Assembly (NCBI RefSeq): GCF_015776785.2 | Contig: NZ_LFMD02000003.1 | Coordinates: forward strand, 1-64,000 | DNA: 64,000 bases | Reading direction: 5' to 3' | DNA from: Kitasatospora sp. SUK 42 | GTDB lineage: Bacteria; Actinomycetota; Actinomycetes; Streptomycetales; Streptomycetaceae | In this document: positions 49,502-58,972 of the stretch, in pieces | How positions within the stretch are numbered: the stretch's first letter is position 1 | Layout: every line of letters begins with the position of its first letter | Position numbers and translations under genes: made by a program | The notes under the pieces: model-generated | Databases searched by the model: none | Told to the model about the DNA's origin: nothing | Seen by the model: only the letters and a program-made list of their open reading frames with translations

Positions 49502-51118
49502 ATGACGCGCACCACCCGAACGACCCGCAACCGGTGGCTGTCGGGCACCGGCAGCGTGCTCGCGGCCGTCGCCGTACTCGCGGCCGCCGCCGCGCCCGCC
49601 CAGGCCGACCCGGCTCCGCGCGGCACCACCCAGGTGAGCACCGGGCTGAACGGCGCCGCACCCGACAGCCAGTCGTCGAGCCGGGGCATCAGCGCCGACG
49701 GCCACTACGCCCTGTTCACCTCCTGGGCCAGGAACCTGGTGCCCCAGCCCGCGCTGCGCGGGCGCGACGCCTATGTGACGAACCTGCGCAACGGCCGCAC
49801 CGAGCGGGTCAACCTGTCCGACTCGGGCCAGGCGCTGGACGGCTTCACCGACTACGTCGCGATCAACGGCGACGGCCGCTACGTCGCCTTCGACAGCGAC
49901 GCCGACAACGTGGTGCCGGGCGTGCAGGTCAAGGGGCGTACCGAGGTGTACCTCCGCGACCGGAAGACCGGCCGCACCGAGCTGGTCAGCGGCAGCCCCA
50001 CCGGCGCCGACACCGACCGGTTCCACGCCTCGTACGAGCCCTCGCTCAGCGCCGACGGCCGCTACGTGGCCTTCGTGTCCTCCCGGACCGACCTGGACCC
50101 GACCGTCGAGGCGACCTCCGGGGCGACCTCCGGAGCAGCCACCGGAGCGACCGCCGGGGGCGACGCCCCCTCGCTCACCAGGCCCTACACCTTGAAGTAC
50201 AACATCTACCTCACCGACCGCCGGACCCACACCACCCGCCTGGTCTCCCGCGACGTCAACGGCAGGCCGGGCGAGAGCCTGTCGGTCCGTCCGACGATCA
50301 GCGCGGACGGCCGCACCATCGGCTTCTCCTCCCTCTCCGACCTGCTGCCGGCCGAACAGACCCCCGCCCTCGCCGCCCCGGCGGCCGAAGCCGCCGCGTC
50401 CGCCGCGTCCGCCGCGTCCGCCGACGTGGAGCTCGCCCCGAGCGCCGCCGAAGCCGCGCTCCACGCCACCCCGGAGAACCCGGCCCGGCCGAACCTGGCG
50501 GCCACCCCGACGACCGGCGTCTACTACACCTACGACGTGGCCACCGGGAAGCTCTCGGCCGCGAGCCTCGACCTCGACGGCAAGCTCGGCTACGCCAGCT
50601 TCGACGCCACGATCAGCCCCGACGGACGGCGCGCGATCTACGCCCTGCCCGAGCCCGGCGGCTCGACCAACGGCCACCGGTACCACACCGTGCTCCACGT
50701 CCGGGATTTGAGGACCGGCACCGTGACGAAGGTCAGCGGCGGCCTGCCCGGCACCAGCTCGGTCGGCTCCTCCGACCACGGCTCCATCACCGCCGACAAC
50801 CGCTGGCTCTACTTCGCGTCCGCCGCCGACAACCTGGTGCCCGGCCCTCAGCACCCGGACTGGGACGTCTACCGCCAGGACCTGCGCACCGGCCGCACCG
50901 AGCGGGTCGCCACCGCGCCGGACGGCTCGCCGGGCAACGGTTCCTCCGTCGCCCCCTTCGTGGACGCCTCCGGCGACACCGTGGTGTTCGGCTCGACCAG
51001 CGGCAACCTGGTCGCCGGGGTCAACACCCCGCCGGTCGAGAACTCCCAGGTCTTCGCCAAGCCCACCGGGCGCCACCGGGGCGACGGCGACGACCAGGGC
51101 CAGAACGAGGACGACTGA
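49502..51118 (+). CDS. Secreted PD40/TolB-like beta-propeller protein, paralog 3
   Basis: Exported protein of 538 residues, longer than its two neighbours. The signal peptide spans about 1-38 (ending AQA). Blades carry ISADGHYALFTSWARNLVPQ, INGDGRYVAFDSDADNVVPG, LSADGRYVAFVSSRTDLDPT and ITADNRWLYFASAADNLVPG. Two low-complexity Ala/Thr/Gly insertions occur (SGATSGAATGATAGG; AEAAASAASAASA), probably loops grown by slippage. The C-terminus is a charged tail (RHRGDGDDQGQNEDD). GGGGAGGAC precedes the ATG. The function is unknown; surface exposure and ligand binding are inferred. Confidence 0.85.
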   Translation: MTRTTRTTRNRWLSGTGSVLAAVAVLAAAAAPAQADPAPRGTTQVSTGLNGAAPDSQSSSRGISADGHYALFTSWARNLVPQPALRGRDAYVTNLRNGRTERVNLSDSGQALDGFTDYVAINGDGRYVAFDSDADNVVPGVQVKGRTEVYLRDRKTGRTELVSGSPTGADTDRFHASYEPSLSADGRYVAFVSSRTDLDPTVEATSGATSGAATGATAGGDAPSLTRPYTLKYNIYLTDRRTHTTRLVSRDVNGRPGESLSVRPTISADGRTIGFSSLSDLLPAEQTPALAAPAAEAAASAASAASADVELAPSAAEAALHATPENPARPNLAATPTTGVYYTYDVATGKLSAASLDLDGKLGYASFDATISPDGRRAIYALPEPGGSTNGHRYHTVLHVRDLRTGTVTKVSGGLPGTSSVGSSDHGSITADNRWLYFASAADNLVPGPQHPDWDVYRQDLRTGRTERVATAPDGSPGNGSSVAPFVDASGDTVVFGSTSGNLVAGVNTPPVENSQVFAKPTGRHRGDGDDQGQNEDD

Positions 51119-51142
51119 CCGGCCGACCCCGGGAACCGCGAC

Positions 51143-51179
51143 GGGGGCGGGACGTCGGCCGGGCCGGCGTCCCGCCCCC
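51143..51179 (+). terminator. Terminator after paralog 3
   Basis: GGGGGCGGGACG pairs with CGTCCCGCCCCC around a 13-base GC-rich loop. Confidence 0.75.
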
Positions 51180-51260
51180 GAAGCGGGAGGGTGGGGCAGG
51201 TGGTTGGTGGACCGCACGACGGAGGCGCATCGCATCACCTCCGCCGCACGGCGTTCATGG

Positions 51261-51302
51261 GCCCGTGGGCCGGTCCGGTTCCGAGCGGACCGGCCCACGG
51301 GC
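51261..51302. terminator. Terminator of the kbl operon
   Basis: A 17-bp perfect stem, GCCCGTGGGCCGGTCCG with its complement, and an eight-base loop; it lies just beyond the minus-strand kbl stop. Confidence 0.8.
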
Positions 51303-51342
51303 GGTCTCTGTGCCGCCTGCCCGGCGGTACCTCGTGCGGCGC

Positions 51343-52536
<1,194 letters not shown>

Positions 52537-52564
52537 GGCGGTCTCCTTAGCGGTTCGCGGGGGC

Positions 52565-53593
52565 TCAGGCGGTCCAGTCGAGGATGATCTTGCCGCAGTT
52601 GCCGCTCGCGGCGTCCTCGAAGGCGTCCTCGAAGGCGGAGGCGGCGTAGCGGCCGGTGATCACCGGGCTGAGGTCCAGGCCGCCCTCCAGCAGCACGGAC
52701 ATCGCGTACCAGGTCTCGAACATCTCGCGGCCGTAGATGCCCTTGATGGTGATCATCGAGGTGACGATCGAGGCCCAGTCCACCGGGAACTGCTCGGCGG
52801 GCAGGCCGAGCATGGCGATCTTCCCGCCGTGGGTCATGTTGGCGATCATCGACTGCATCGCCTCGGGGCGGCCGGACATCTCCAGGCCGACGTCGAAGCC
52901 CTCGCGCAGGCCCAGCTTCCGCTGGCCCTCCTCGATGGTGTGCTCGGCGACGTTGAGCGCCAGCGTCGCACCGACCTTGCGGGCCAGGTCGAGGCGGTAC
53001 GGGGAGACGTCGGTGATCATCACGTTGCGGGCGCCGGCGTGCTTGGCGACGGCGGCGGCCATGATGCCGATCGGGCCCGCGCCGGTGACCAGCACGTCCT
53101 CGCCGACCAGCGGGAAGGACAGCGCGGTGTGCACGGCGTTGCCGAAGGGGTCGAAGATCGCGGCCACGTCCAGGTCGACCGGCACCCGGTGCACCCAGAC
53201 GTTGGAGGCGGGCAGGGCCACGAACTCGGCGAACGCGCCGTCGCGGTTGACGCCCAGGCCGATGGTGTTGCGGCACAGGTGGCGGCGGCCGGCCTGGCAG
53301 TTGCGGCACTTGCCGCAGACCAGGTGGCCCTCGCCGCTGACCAGGTCGCCGATCGCGATGTCCACGACGCCGGCGCCGATCTCGGCGACCTCGCCGACGA
53401 ACTCGTGGCCCAGCACCAGCGGGGTCCTGATGGTCTGCTGCGCCCAGCCGTCCCACTTGCGGATGTGGAGGTCGGTGCCGCAGATGCCGGTCCGCAGCAC
53501 CTTGATCAGCACCTCGCCGGGGCCGATCTCGGGCTTGGGGACGTCGATCAGCCAGAGCCCGGGCTCGGCCTTCTGCTTGACGAGTGCCTTCAC
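52565..53593 (-). CDS. tdh: L-threonine 3-dehydrogenase
   Basis: Zinc alcohol-dehydrogenase-family enzyme oxidising L-threonine to 2-amino-3-oxobutyrate with NAD+. The protein has 342 residues. Catalytic zinc residues are in [15 protein letters not shown] and [10 protein letters not shown]. The structural zinc cysteines are in [18 protein letters not shown], and the NAD-binding loop is [19 protein letters not shown]. The start is GTG with AGGAG upstream. The unstable product is passed to kbl downstream. Confidence 0.96.
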   Translation of the reverse strand: MKALVKQKAEPGLWLIDVPKPEIGPGEVLIKVLRTGICGTDLHIRKWDGWAQQTIRTPLVLGHEFVGEVAEIGAGVVDIAIGDLVSGEGHLVCGKCRNCQAGRRHLCRNTIGLGVNRDGAFAEFVALPASNVWVHRVPVDLDVAAIFDPFGNAVHTALSFPLVGEDVLVTGAGPIGIMAAAVAKHAGARNVMITDVSPYRLDLARKVGATLALNVAEHTIEEGQRKLGLREGFDVGLEMSGRPEAMQSMIANMTHGGKIAMLGLPAEQFPVDWASIVTSMITIKGIYGREMFETWYAMSVLLEGGLDLSPVITGRYAASAFEDAFEDAASGNCGKIILDWTA

Positions 53594-54084
53594 GGGCGGC
53601 GGCTCCTGACGTGCGGATCTGGGACGGCCCGCGGGTGCGGGGCAGGCCGACGGGGCCCGGTTCGGCCGCTTCCGACGGACACGCTCCGGGCAGGCAGAAA
53701 TCTGCCTGGTGAGAGCGGGTGCGGTCCATCGAGGAATTCTTAACGGCGGCCACAGCAGGGCTAAACGATCGTGCCCGAGCTGCGGCCGGGGGCGGGCGCG
53801 GCATGCCGGTGCTCACCCGTCCGGCGGAGCGCGGGCGTCCGGTGCCGACACCAACCGGCGGGTGGGCCGGGGTACTTGACATCGCACCGCCAGCCGGGTC
53901 GGGCCACTCGGGTGGGCTTGGATCCGTTCGGGCCAGCGGCGCCGCGACCGGCGCGCGGCCTGGCGACGCCGGTGCTTACGGTGGCGGCGCTCCCCCGCGG
54001 CCCCGTGGAGCAGCGCTCCGGGGCCGCTTCTCGCCAAGGGGCCGTCCGCCCCGGAGATCCGCCCCCAGAGAGGCGCCTCTACCG
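53594..54084. promoter_or_regulatory. Divergent region tdh / serine hydrolase with palindrome and leader hairpin
   Basis: This 491-base region has no convincing gene. The perfect palindrome CAGGCAGA-AA-TCTGCCTG (53691-53708) lies about 100 bases before tdh and is a likely operator of the threonine operon. CTTGACATCG (about 53876) could be a -35 for the rightward gene. An open frame upstream of the chosen hydrolase start exists but lacks gene-like composition at its beginning. Confidence 0.5.
53997..54027 (+). promoter_or_regulatory. Hairpin in the serine hydrolase leader
   Basis: GCGGCCCC pairs with GGGGCCGC, with an inner GGAG-CAGCG-CTCC stem, 58 bases before the ATG. It could be an attenuator or the terminator of a short leader transcript. 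Confidence 0.4.
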
Positions 54085-55497
54085 ATGACCAGCACCCGAC
54101 GGCCGCGCCCGACCCCTCCCCGCCCCGGGACCCGTCCTCGCCCCGGGACCGGTCCCCGACCCGGGGCCACCCTCCGCCGCGGGACCGTCCGCCGCCGCGG
54201 GGCCGTCCGCCGCCGCGGGGCCGCCCTCGCGCTGGCCGGTCTGCTCGCGGTCTACGGCTGCTCCAGCGGCGCGCAGCACCCCGGGTCGGCCGGCGGCCGG
54301 GCGGTCACCGCCGAACCCGCCGCGCTCGGCCCGTCCGCGGCCCTCGGCGACACCGGCGGATCCAGCCCGTCCATGGCCCTCGGCGGCCCCACCGCGCCCG
54401 GCGGGGTGGTGGCGCTCACGCCCGCCGTCACGAGCGAGCTCGACGACACGATCAGGCAGGTGATGAGCCAGGCCTCGATCCCCGGCGCGATCATCGGCTA
54501 CAGCACCCCCGACGGCGACTACCAGCGGGCCTTCGGCATCGCCGACAAGATCGCCGGAACGCCGATGACACCCGACCTGTCCACCCGGGTCGGCAGCATC
54601 ACCAAGACCTTCACCACCAGCGCCGTCCTGCGCCTGGCCGACCAGAACAGGCTCAACCTGGACGACCCGATCGCCAAGTACGTCCCCGACGTGCCCGGCG
54701 GCGACGCGATCACCCTGCGCCAGCTCGGCACCATGCGCAGCGGCCTGTACAACTACACCGAGGACCCGGACTTCGAGCGGGCCCTGTTCAGCCACCCGGA
54801 CCGCGCCTACACCCCGAACCAGCTGCTCGCGTACGCGTACCGGCACGCGTCGGACTTCGCTCCGGGCAGCAGGTTCGAGTACTCCAACACCAACACGATC
54901 CTGCTCGGCCTGGTCGTCGAGAAGGTCGCCGGGCAGCCGCTCGGCGACTTCCTGAAGGCCCAGGTCTTCGGCCCGGCCGGGCTCGACAGGACGGTCCTCC
55001 CGACCGACGCGGCCTTCCCGGACCCGCACGTCCGCGGCTACACCATCCTGGCGACCAACGGATCGCTCCAGGACACCACCACCTGGAACCCGTCCTGGAT
55101 CTGGGCCGCCGGCGCGGCGATCTCCGACCTGCGCGACCTCCGGAGCTGGTCGAGGACGCTCGCCACCGGCACGCCGCTGTTTGGCCAGGCCGCCCAGGCG
55201 CAGCGGCTGAGGTTCGAGGACACCGGCGTGCCCGACGTCGGCTACGGCTTCGGGCTGTTCACCATCCACGGCTGGCTCGGGCACAACGGCTCGCTGCCCG
55301 GCTACCAGGCCGTGATGGTGTACCTGCCGTCGGCACGGGCCTCGCTGGTCATCCTGATCAACACCGATGTGCCGTGCCAGGATTCGCAGCCTTCGACACT
55401 GCTGGCCAGGGCGATCACCCGGATCGTCTCGCCGAACAACGTCTACACCCTGTCGCCCACCGAGGAGCCCGACTCGACCGAGATGTCGCCCCGGTGA
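54085..55497 (+). CDS. Lipoprotein serine hydrolase (beta-lactamase class C / DD-peptidase family S12)
   Basis: Cell-surface serine hydrolase of 470 residues. The N-terminus is an unusual Arg/Pro repeat (RPGT, RPGT, then RRG units) leading to a hydrophobic segment and a lipobox-like VYGC (Cys59). A linker reaches to about 105. Catalytic motifs are complete: SITK (Ser171, Lys174), YSN in FEYSNTNTILLGLVVE, and HNG in GWLGHNGSLPGYQAV. It could be a D-alanyl-D-alanine carboxypeptidase or an esterase; no beta-lactamase-specific feature was seen. GAGAGG precedes the ATG. It converges with the DNA ligase gene. Confidence 0.86.
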   Translation: MTSTRRPRPTPPRPGTRPRPGTGPRPGATLRRGTVRRRGAVRRRGAALALAGLLAVYGCSSGAQHPGSAGGRAVTAEPAALGPSAALGDTGGSSPSMALGGPTAPGGVVALTPAVTSELDDTIRQVMSQASIPGAIIGYSTPDGDYQRAFGIADKIAGTPMTPDLSTRVGSITKTFTTSAVLRLADQNRLNLDDPIAKYVPDVPGGDAITLRQLGTMRSGLYNYTEDPDFERALFSHPDRAYTPNQLLAYAYRHASDFAPGSRFEYSNTNTILLGLVVEKVAGQPLGDFLKAQVFGPAGLDRTVLPTDAAFPDPHVRGYTILATNGSLQDTTTWNPSWIWAAGAAISDLRDLRSWSRTLATGTPLFGQAAQAQRLRFEDTGVPDVGYGFGLFTIHGWLGHNGSLPGYQAVMVYLPSARASLVILINTDVPCQDSQPSTLLARAITRIVSPNNVYTLSPTEEPDSTEMSPR

Positions 55498-55507
55498 TGA
55501 CGGGTCG

Positions 55508-56569
55508 TCAGGTCCCCAGCACCTTGCGCAGATCGTACGAGACCGGCTCCTCCAGCTGCTCGTAGGTGCAGCTCCCCGGCGTGCGGTCCGGCCGCCAGCG
55601 GCGGAACTGCGCGGTGTGCCGGAAGCGGGTGCCCTCCATGTGGTCGTAGGCGACCTCGGCCACCCTCTCGGGGCGCAACGCGATCCAGGAGAGGTCCTTG
55701 CCGCCGGTCCAGCGGCTGACCGCGCCCGGCAGCCGCCCCTCGGCGTGCGCGGACTCCTCCGCCCAGGCGCCCCAAGGGTGTTGGGAGGGGTCGTCGAGGC
55801 GCAGCGGGGCCAGCTCCTCGGCGAGTTCACGTCGGCGGGCCATCGGGAAGGCCGCGCAGACGCCGACGTGCTGGAGCCTGCCCTCGGCGTCGTTGATGCC
55901 GAGCAGCAGCGAGCCGACGACCGGGCCGCTCTTGTGCTCGCGGTAGCCGGCCACCACGCAGTCGGCGGTGCGCTCGTGCTTGATCTTGTACATGGTCCGC
56001 TCCCCCGGCCGGTACGGCTGGTCCAGCGGCTTGGCCACCACCCCGTCCAGCCCGGCGCCCTCGTACTCGGCGAACCAGGCCTGTGCGAGCTCGCGGTCGG
56101 TGGAGGCGGGGGCGGTGAACACCGGGTCGGCGGCGCCGGCCAGGGCCGCCTCCAGGGCCGGGCGGCGCTCCGAGAGCGGGCGGCCCAGGAGGGAGTCGTC
56201 GCCGAGGGCGAGCAGGTCGAAGGCGACGAAGGAGGCGGGCGTCCGCTCGGCGAGCAGCCTGACCCGGCTCGCCGCCGGGTGGATGCGCTCCAGCAGCTCC
56301 TCGAAGCGCAGCCGCCCGTCCCGGGCGATCACCACCTCGCCGTCCAGCACGCAGCGGGGCGGCAGCTCGCGCTTGCAGGCCTCGACCAGTTCGGGGAAGT
56401 ACCTGGTCAGCGGCTTGCCGGTGCGGCTGCCGAGCTCCACCTCGTCGCCGTCGCGGAACACGATGGTGCGGAAGCCGTCCCACTTGGCCTCGTACTGCAT
56501 CCCCGGCGGGATCCTGGCCACCGACTTGGCGAGCATCGGCGCCACCGGCGGCATCACGGGCAGGTCCAT
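55508..56569 (-). CDS. ligC: ATP-dependent DNA ligase (LigC-type)
   Basis: Seals DNA nicks via a ligase-AMP intermediate; in actinobacteria it acts in end joining or excision repair beside the NAD-dependent LigA. The protein has 353 residues. The adenylation motif is EAKWDGFRTIVF with the AMP-lysine. Further nucleotidyltransferase motifs are ELGSRTGKPLTRYFPE, LDGEVVIARDGRL, FVAFDLLALG, GLDGVVAKPLDQPY and TMYKIKHERTADCVVAGYRE. The C-terminal OB-fold ends SYDLRKVLGT. I chose the ATG giving MDLPVMPPVAPMLAKS, standard for this family. It is divergent from the LigD-type polymerase gene by 66 bases. Confidence 0.92.
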   Translation of the reverse strand: MDLPVMPPVAPMLAKSVARIPPGMQYEAKWDGFRTIVFRDGDEVELGSRTGKPLTRYFPELVEACKRELPPRCVLDGEVVIARDGRLRFEELLERIHPAASRVRLLAERTPASFVAFDLLALGDDSLLGRPLSERRPALEAALAGAADPVFTAPASTDRELAQAWFAEYEGAGLDGVVAKPLDQPYRPGERTMYKIKHERTADCVVAGYREHKSGPVVGSLLLGINDAEGRLQHVGVCAAFPMARRRELAEELAPLRLDDPSQHPWGAWAEESAHAEGRLPGAVSRWTGGKDLSWIALRPERVAEVAYDHMEGTRFRHTAQFRRWRPDRTPGSCTYEQLEEPVSYDLRKVLGT

Positions 56570-56635
56570 GGGTCCGATCCTCGCCCGGTTCGCCCCGGGG
56601 CGCGCGCCGGGCACCGCACGCTTAGCGTGTGGGGC
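56570..56635. promoter_or_regulatory. Compact divergent promoter of the end-joining pair
   Basis: TAGCGT (56623-56628) ends seven bases before the polymerase ATG, with no ribosome site, so that gene is probably leaderless. With only 66 bases between the two start codons the promoters must overlap or lie back to back, favouring joint control. Confidence 0.5.
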
Positions 56636-57643
56636 ATGGGCTCAGCCGTGGAACTGGAAGTCGCCGGGCGGACCGTCCGGCTGTCGAACCCGGACAAGGT
56701 GTACTACCCCGAGCGCGGCTTCACCAAGCTGGACGTCGCGCAGTACTACCTGGCCGTCGCCGACGGGGTGCTGCGCGGGCTGCGCGACCGGCCCACCACG
56801 CTGCAGCGCTTCCCGGACGGCGTGGACGGCGAGTTCTTCTACCAGAAGCGCGCGCCCAAGGGCCTGCCGGACTGGCTGCCCACCGCCCGGATCGAGTTCC
56901 CCAGCGGGCGCTCCGCCGACGAGATCTGCCCCACCGAACCGGCCGCCGTGCTGTGGGCGGCCAACCTGGGCTGCCTCACCTTCCACCCCTGGCCGGTGCG
57001 CCGCTCCGACACCGACCACGTGGACGAACTGCGCATCGACCTCGACCCGCAGCCCGGCACCGACTTCCACGACGCCGTCCGCGCCGCCCACGAACTGCGC
57101 GCCCTGCTGGAGGAGTACGGGCTGCGCGGCTGGCCCAAGTCCTCCGGCGGGCGCGGCCTGCACGTCTACGTCCCGCTGGCCCCCGAGTGGACCTTCACCG
57201 ACGGCCGGCACGCCGTGATCGCCCTCGGCCGGGTGCTGGAGCAGCGGATGCCCGGGCGGGTCACCACCGCGTGGTGGAAGGAGGAGCGCGGCGAGCGGAT
57301 CTTCGTCGACTACAACCAGATGGCCCGCGACCGCACCATCGCCTCCGCCTACTCCCTGCGCGCCCGCCCGCGCGCCACCGCCTCCACCCCGCTGCGCTGG
57401 GAGGAGCTGGACGACGCCGCCCCGGAGGACTTCGACCTGCGGACCGTCCCGGCGCGCTTCGCCGAACTCGGGGACCTGAACGCCGGGATGGAGGAGCACG
57501 CGTTCCGGCTGGAGGGGCTGCTGGAGCTGTACGAGAAGCAGCTGCGCGACGAGGGCCTCGGCGAACTCCCGTACCCGCCCGACCATCCCAAGGCGGCGGG
57601 CGAGCCCACCCGGGTGCAGCCGAGCCGGGCCCGCAAGCGGTAG
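56636..57643 (+). CDS. LigD-type end-joining polymerase (primase-polymerase domain)
   Basis: Stand-alone polymerase domain of 335 residues, equal to the PolDom of LigD; it adds nucleotides, preferably ribonucleotides, at double-strand breaks. It begins VELEVAGRTVRLSNPDKVYY and includes FFYQKRAPKGLPDWLP and WPVRRSDTDHVDELRIDLDP. The last of these holds the catalytic aspartates (DLDP). GWPKSSGGRGLHVYVPL (nucleotide binding) and ERIFVDYNQMARDRTIASAY follow. The C-terminus (PSRARKR) is basic. The ligase partner is divergent next door; no Ku gene lies in the window. Confidence 0.92.
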   Translation: MGSAVELEVAGRTVRLSNPDKVYYPERGFTKLDVAQYYLAVADGVLRGLRDRPTTLQRFPDGVDGEFFYQKRAPKGLPDWLPTARIEFPSGRSADEICPTEPAAVLWAANLGCLTFHPWPVRRSDTDHVDELRIDLDPQPGTDFHDAVRAAHELRALLEEYGLRGWPKSSGGRGLHVYVPLAPEWTFTDGRHAVIALGRVLEQRMPGRVTTAWWKEERGERIFVDYNQMARDRTIASAYSLRARPRATASTPLRWEELDDAAPEDFDLRTVPARFAELGDLNAGMEEHAFRLEGLLELYEKQLRDEGLGELPYPPDHPKAAGEPTRVQPSRARKR

Positions 57644-57724
57644 CGGGCCGCCGCCGTGCCAACTCCCTGCCGGAGCCCGGTGATCGACTAGGCTGGAACC
57701 TCATTGACCAGGGAGGGGAACCTG

Positions 57725-58375
57725 ATGGGCGTGCGGGGGCTGGCGGAGATCCTGACGGACGCGGCGGGCGGGGTGTTCCCGCCGCCGGACGGGACGGTGA
57801 CGGTGGTGCCGCAGCCGTCGCCCCGGGACACCGGGGTGCTGTCCTTCGCCGCGCACGCCGTGGTGTTCACCGACGAGGACCCGGCCTGGGTGCACGGGAC
57901 GCTCGCCGCCGTGCCGGGCGATCCGCTCTCCGCGCCGCTCTGCCCGCCCTTCCTCACCGCCTTCGCCGAGCGCACCGGGCGGACCGTCAACAACATCGAC
58001 CTGCTCTCCGTCGCCGACCGCCTCCCGGGCGAGCCGCCGCTGCCGCTGGCCGAGATCGAGGACCGCGAACACCCCCGGGTGGTCCGGGCGCTGCACTACC
58101 GGGACGACGTGCGGGTCTTCACGGCCGACGGCGGCGTGCTGATCCTCGGCCGGGGGCCGGGCGGCCGCTGGGAGTGCGCGATCGAGGTCGACCCGCACAC
58201 CCGCGGCCGCGGCCTCGGCCGCGCCCTGGCCACGGCGGCCCGGCACCTGCTGCCGGAGGGCGGGACGGTCTGGGCCCAGCAGGCCCCCGGCAACGCCCCC
58301 AGCGTCCGCGCCTTCCAGGCCGCCGGATACCGGCCGGTCGGCGCGGAGGCGCTGCTGGTGGCCGGGCAGCCCTAG
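57725..58375 (+). CDS. GNAT-family acetyltransferase with unusual N-terminal half
   Basis: Protein of 216 residues. The second half has the acetyl-CoA-binding core CAIEVDPHTRGRGLGRALAT and the following VWAQQAPGNAPSVRAFQAAG, as in Gcn5-type transferases. The first 115 residues (VFTDEDPAWVHGTLAAVPGD, ERTGRTVNNIDLLSVADRLP) are not a family I can name and may form a substrate-binding lobe. AGGGAGGGGAA precedes the ATG; an in-frame ATG seven codons earlier lacks one. The substrate is unknown. Confidence 0.82.
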   Translation: MGVRGLAEILTDAAGGVFPPPDGTVTVVPQPSPRDTGVLSFAAHAVVFTDEDPAWVHGTLAAVPGDPLSAPLCPPFLTAFAERTGRTVNNIDLLSVADRLPGEPPLPLAEIEDREHPRVVRALHYRDDVRVFTADGGVLILGRGPGGRWECAIEVDPHTRGRGLGRALATAARHLLPEGGTVWAQQAPGNAPSVRAFQAAGYRPVGAEALLVAGQP

Positions 58376-58384
58376 GGGCCCGGG

Positions 58385-58876
58385 TCACTCGTCCGGCGGC
58401 GTCCACACCCGGACCCGGTCAGCGGCGACGTCGAACCCGAGGAACGGCTTCCCCGTGCACCCGCCCTCGGGGTACGTCGGCACCGACGTACCCAGCCGCC
58501 GTCCGATCGCGGCCAGGAACCCGCACAGGACGTCCAGCCCTTCCTGGCCCTGGAGTTGGTCGAGGTAGACGTCGAAGTCGATCCGCTCCGCCCTGTGGAA
58601 CCGGAAGACCACACCGACCTCGGAGCCCGGCCGCACGCTCAGGATCGGGCACACGACACCCGGCGGCCGGGACAGCACCGTCTCGGCCCGCGGCAGCGGC
58701 ATCTCGAAGCAGCCCACGACGTAGTCGTAGGGCCAGCCCCGCTCCTCGACCAGGTCGAGAAAGGCCTGCCAGTCCGCCACCGTCGTGTCCGCGATGGACA
58801 GGTCCGGGAGGCAGCCCTCGTCGTCGGCCGGGTCGAGCAGCCACCCGGCGTGGTCGTCCCAGCGCAGATCAGCCAT
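58385..58876 (-). CDS. Conserved-looking protein of unknown function
   Basis: Acidic cytoplasmic protein of 163 residues, rich in Trp and Asp (MADLRWDDHAGWLLDPADDE, ADWQAFLDLVEERGWPYDYV), with no signal peptide or membrane helix and good coding bias. I do not recognise its family. The size and composition recall immunity-type or SMI1-like proteins, but no toxin gene is adjacent. It converges with the GNAT gene, with only nine bases between the two stops. Confidence 0.7.
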   Translation of the reverse strand: MADLRWDDHAGWLLDPADDEGCLPDLSIADTTVADWQAFLDLVEERGWPYDYVVGCFEMPLPRAETVLSRPPGVVCPILSVRPGSEVGVVFRFHRAERIDFDVYLDQLQGQEGLDVLCGFLAAIGRRLGTSVPTYPEGGCTGKPFLGFDVAADRVRVWTPPDE

Positions 58877-58972
58877 CCCGCCATCATGCCCTCCGGGGCC
58901 CCTCCCCCGAGCGGCTTTCCAGCGCCGGGTACCGGCCCGCGCCGGGGCGGCCGTAGCCCGGGGAGCCGCACC

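Noticed and set aside
53719..54084. Upstream extension of the serine hydrolase frame (start at 53719)
   Set aside because: The extra 122 residues have no signal or domain, no ribosome site, and would put the lipobox 180 residues into the protein; the ATG at 54085 fits a lipoprotein.
54079..55830. A 583-residue minus-strand frame antisense to the serine hydrolase
   Set aside because: Shadow frame; the plus strand carries complete SxxK, YxN and HxG motifs.
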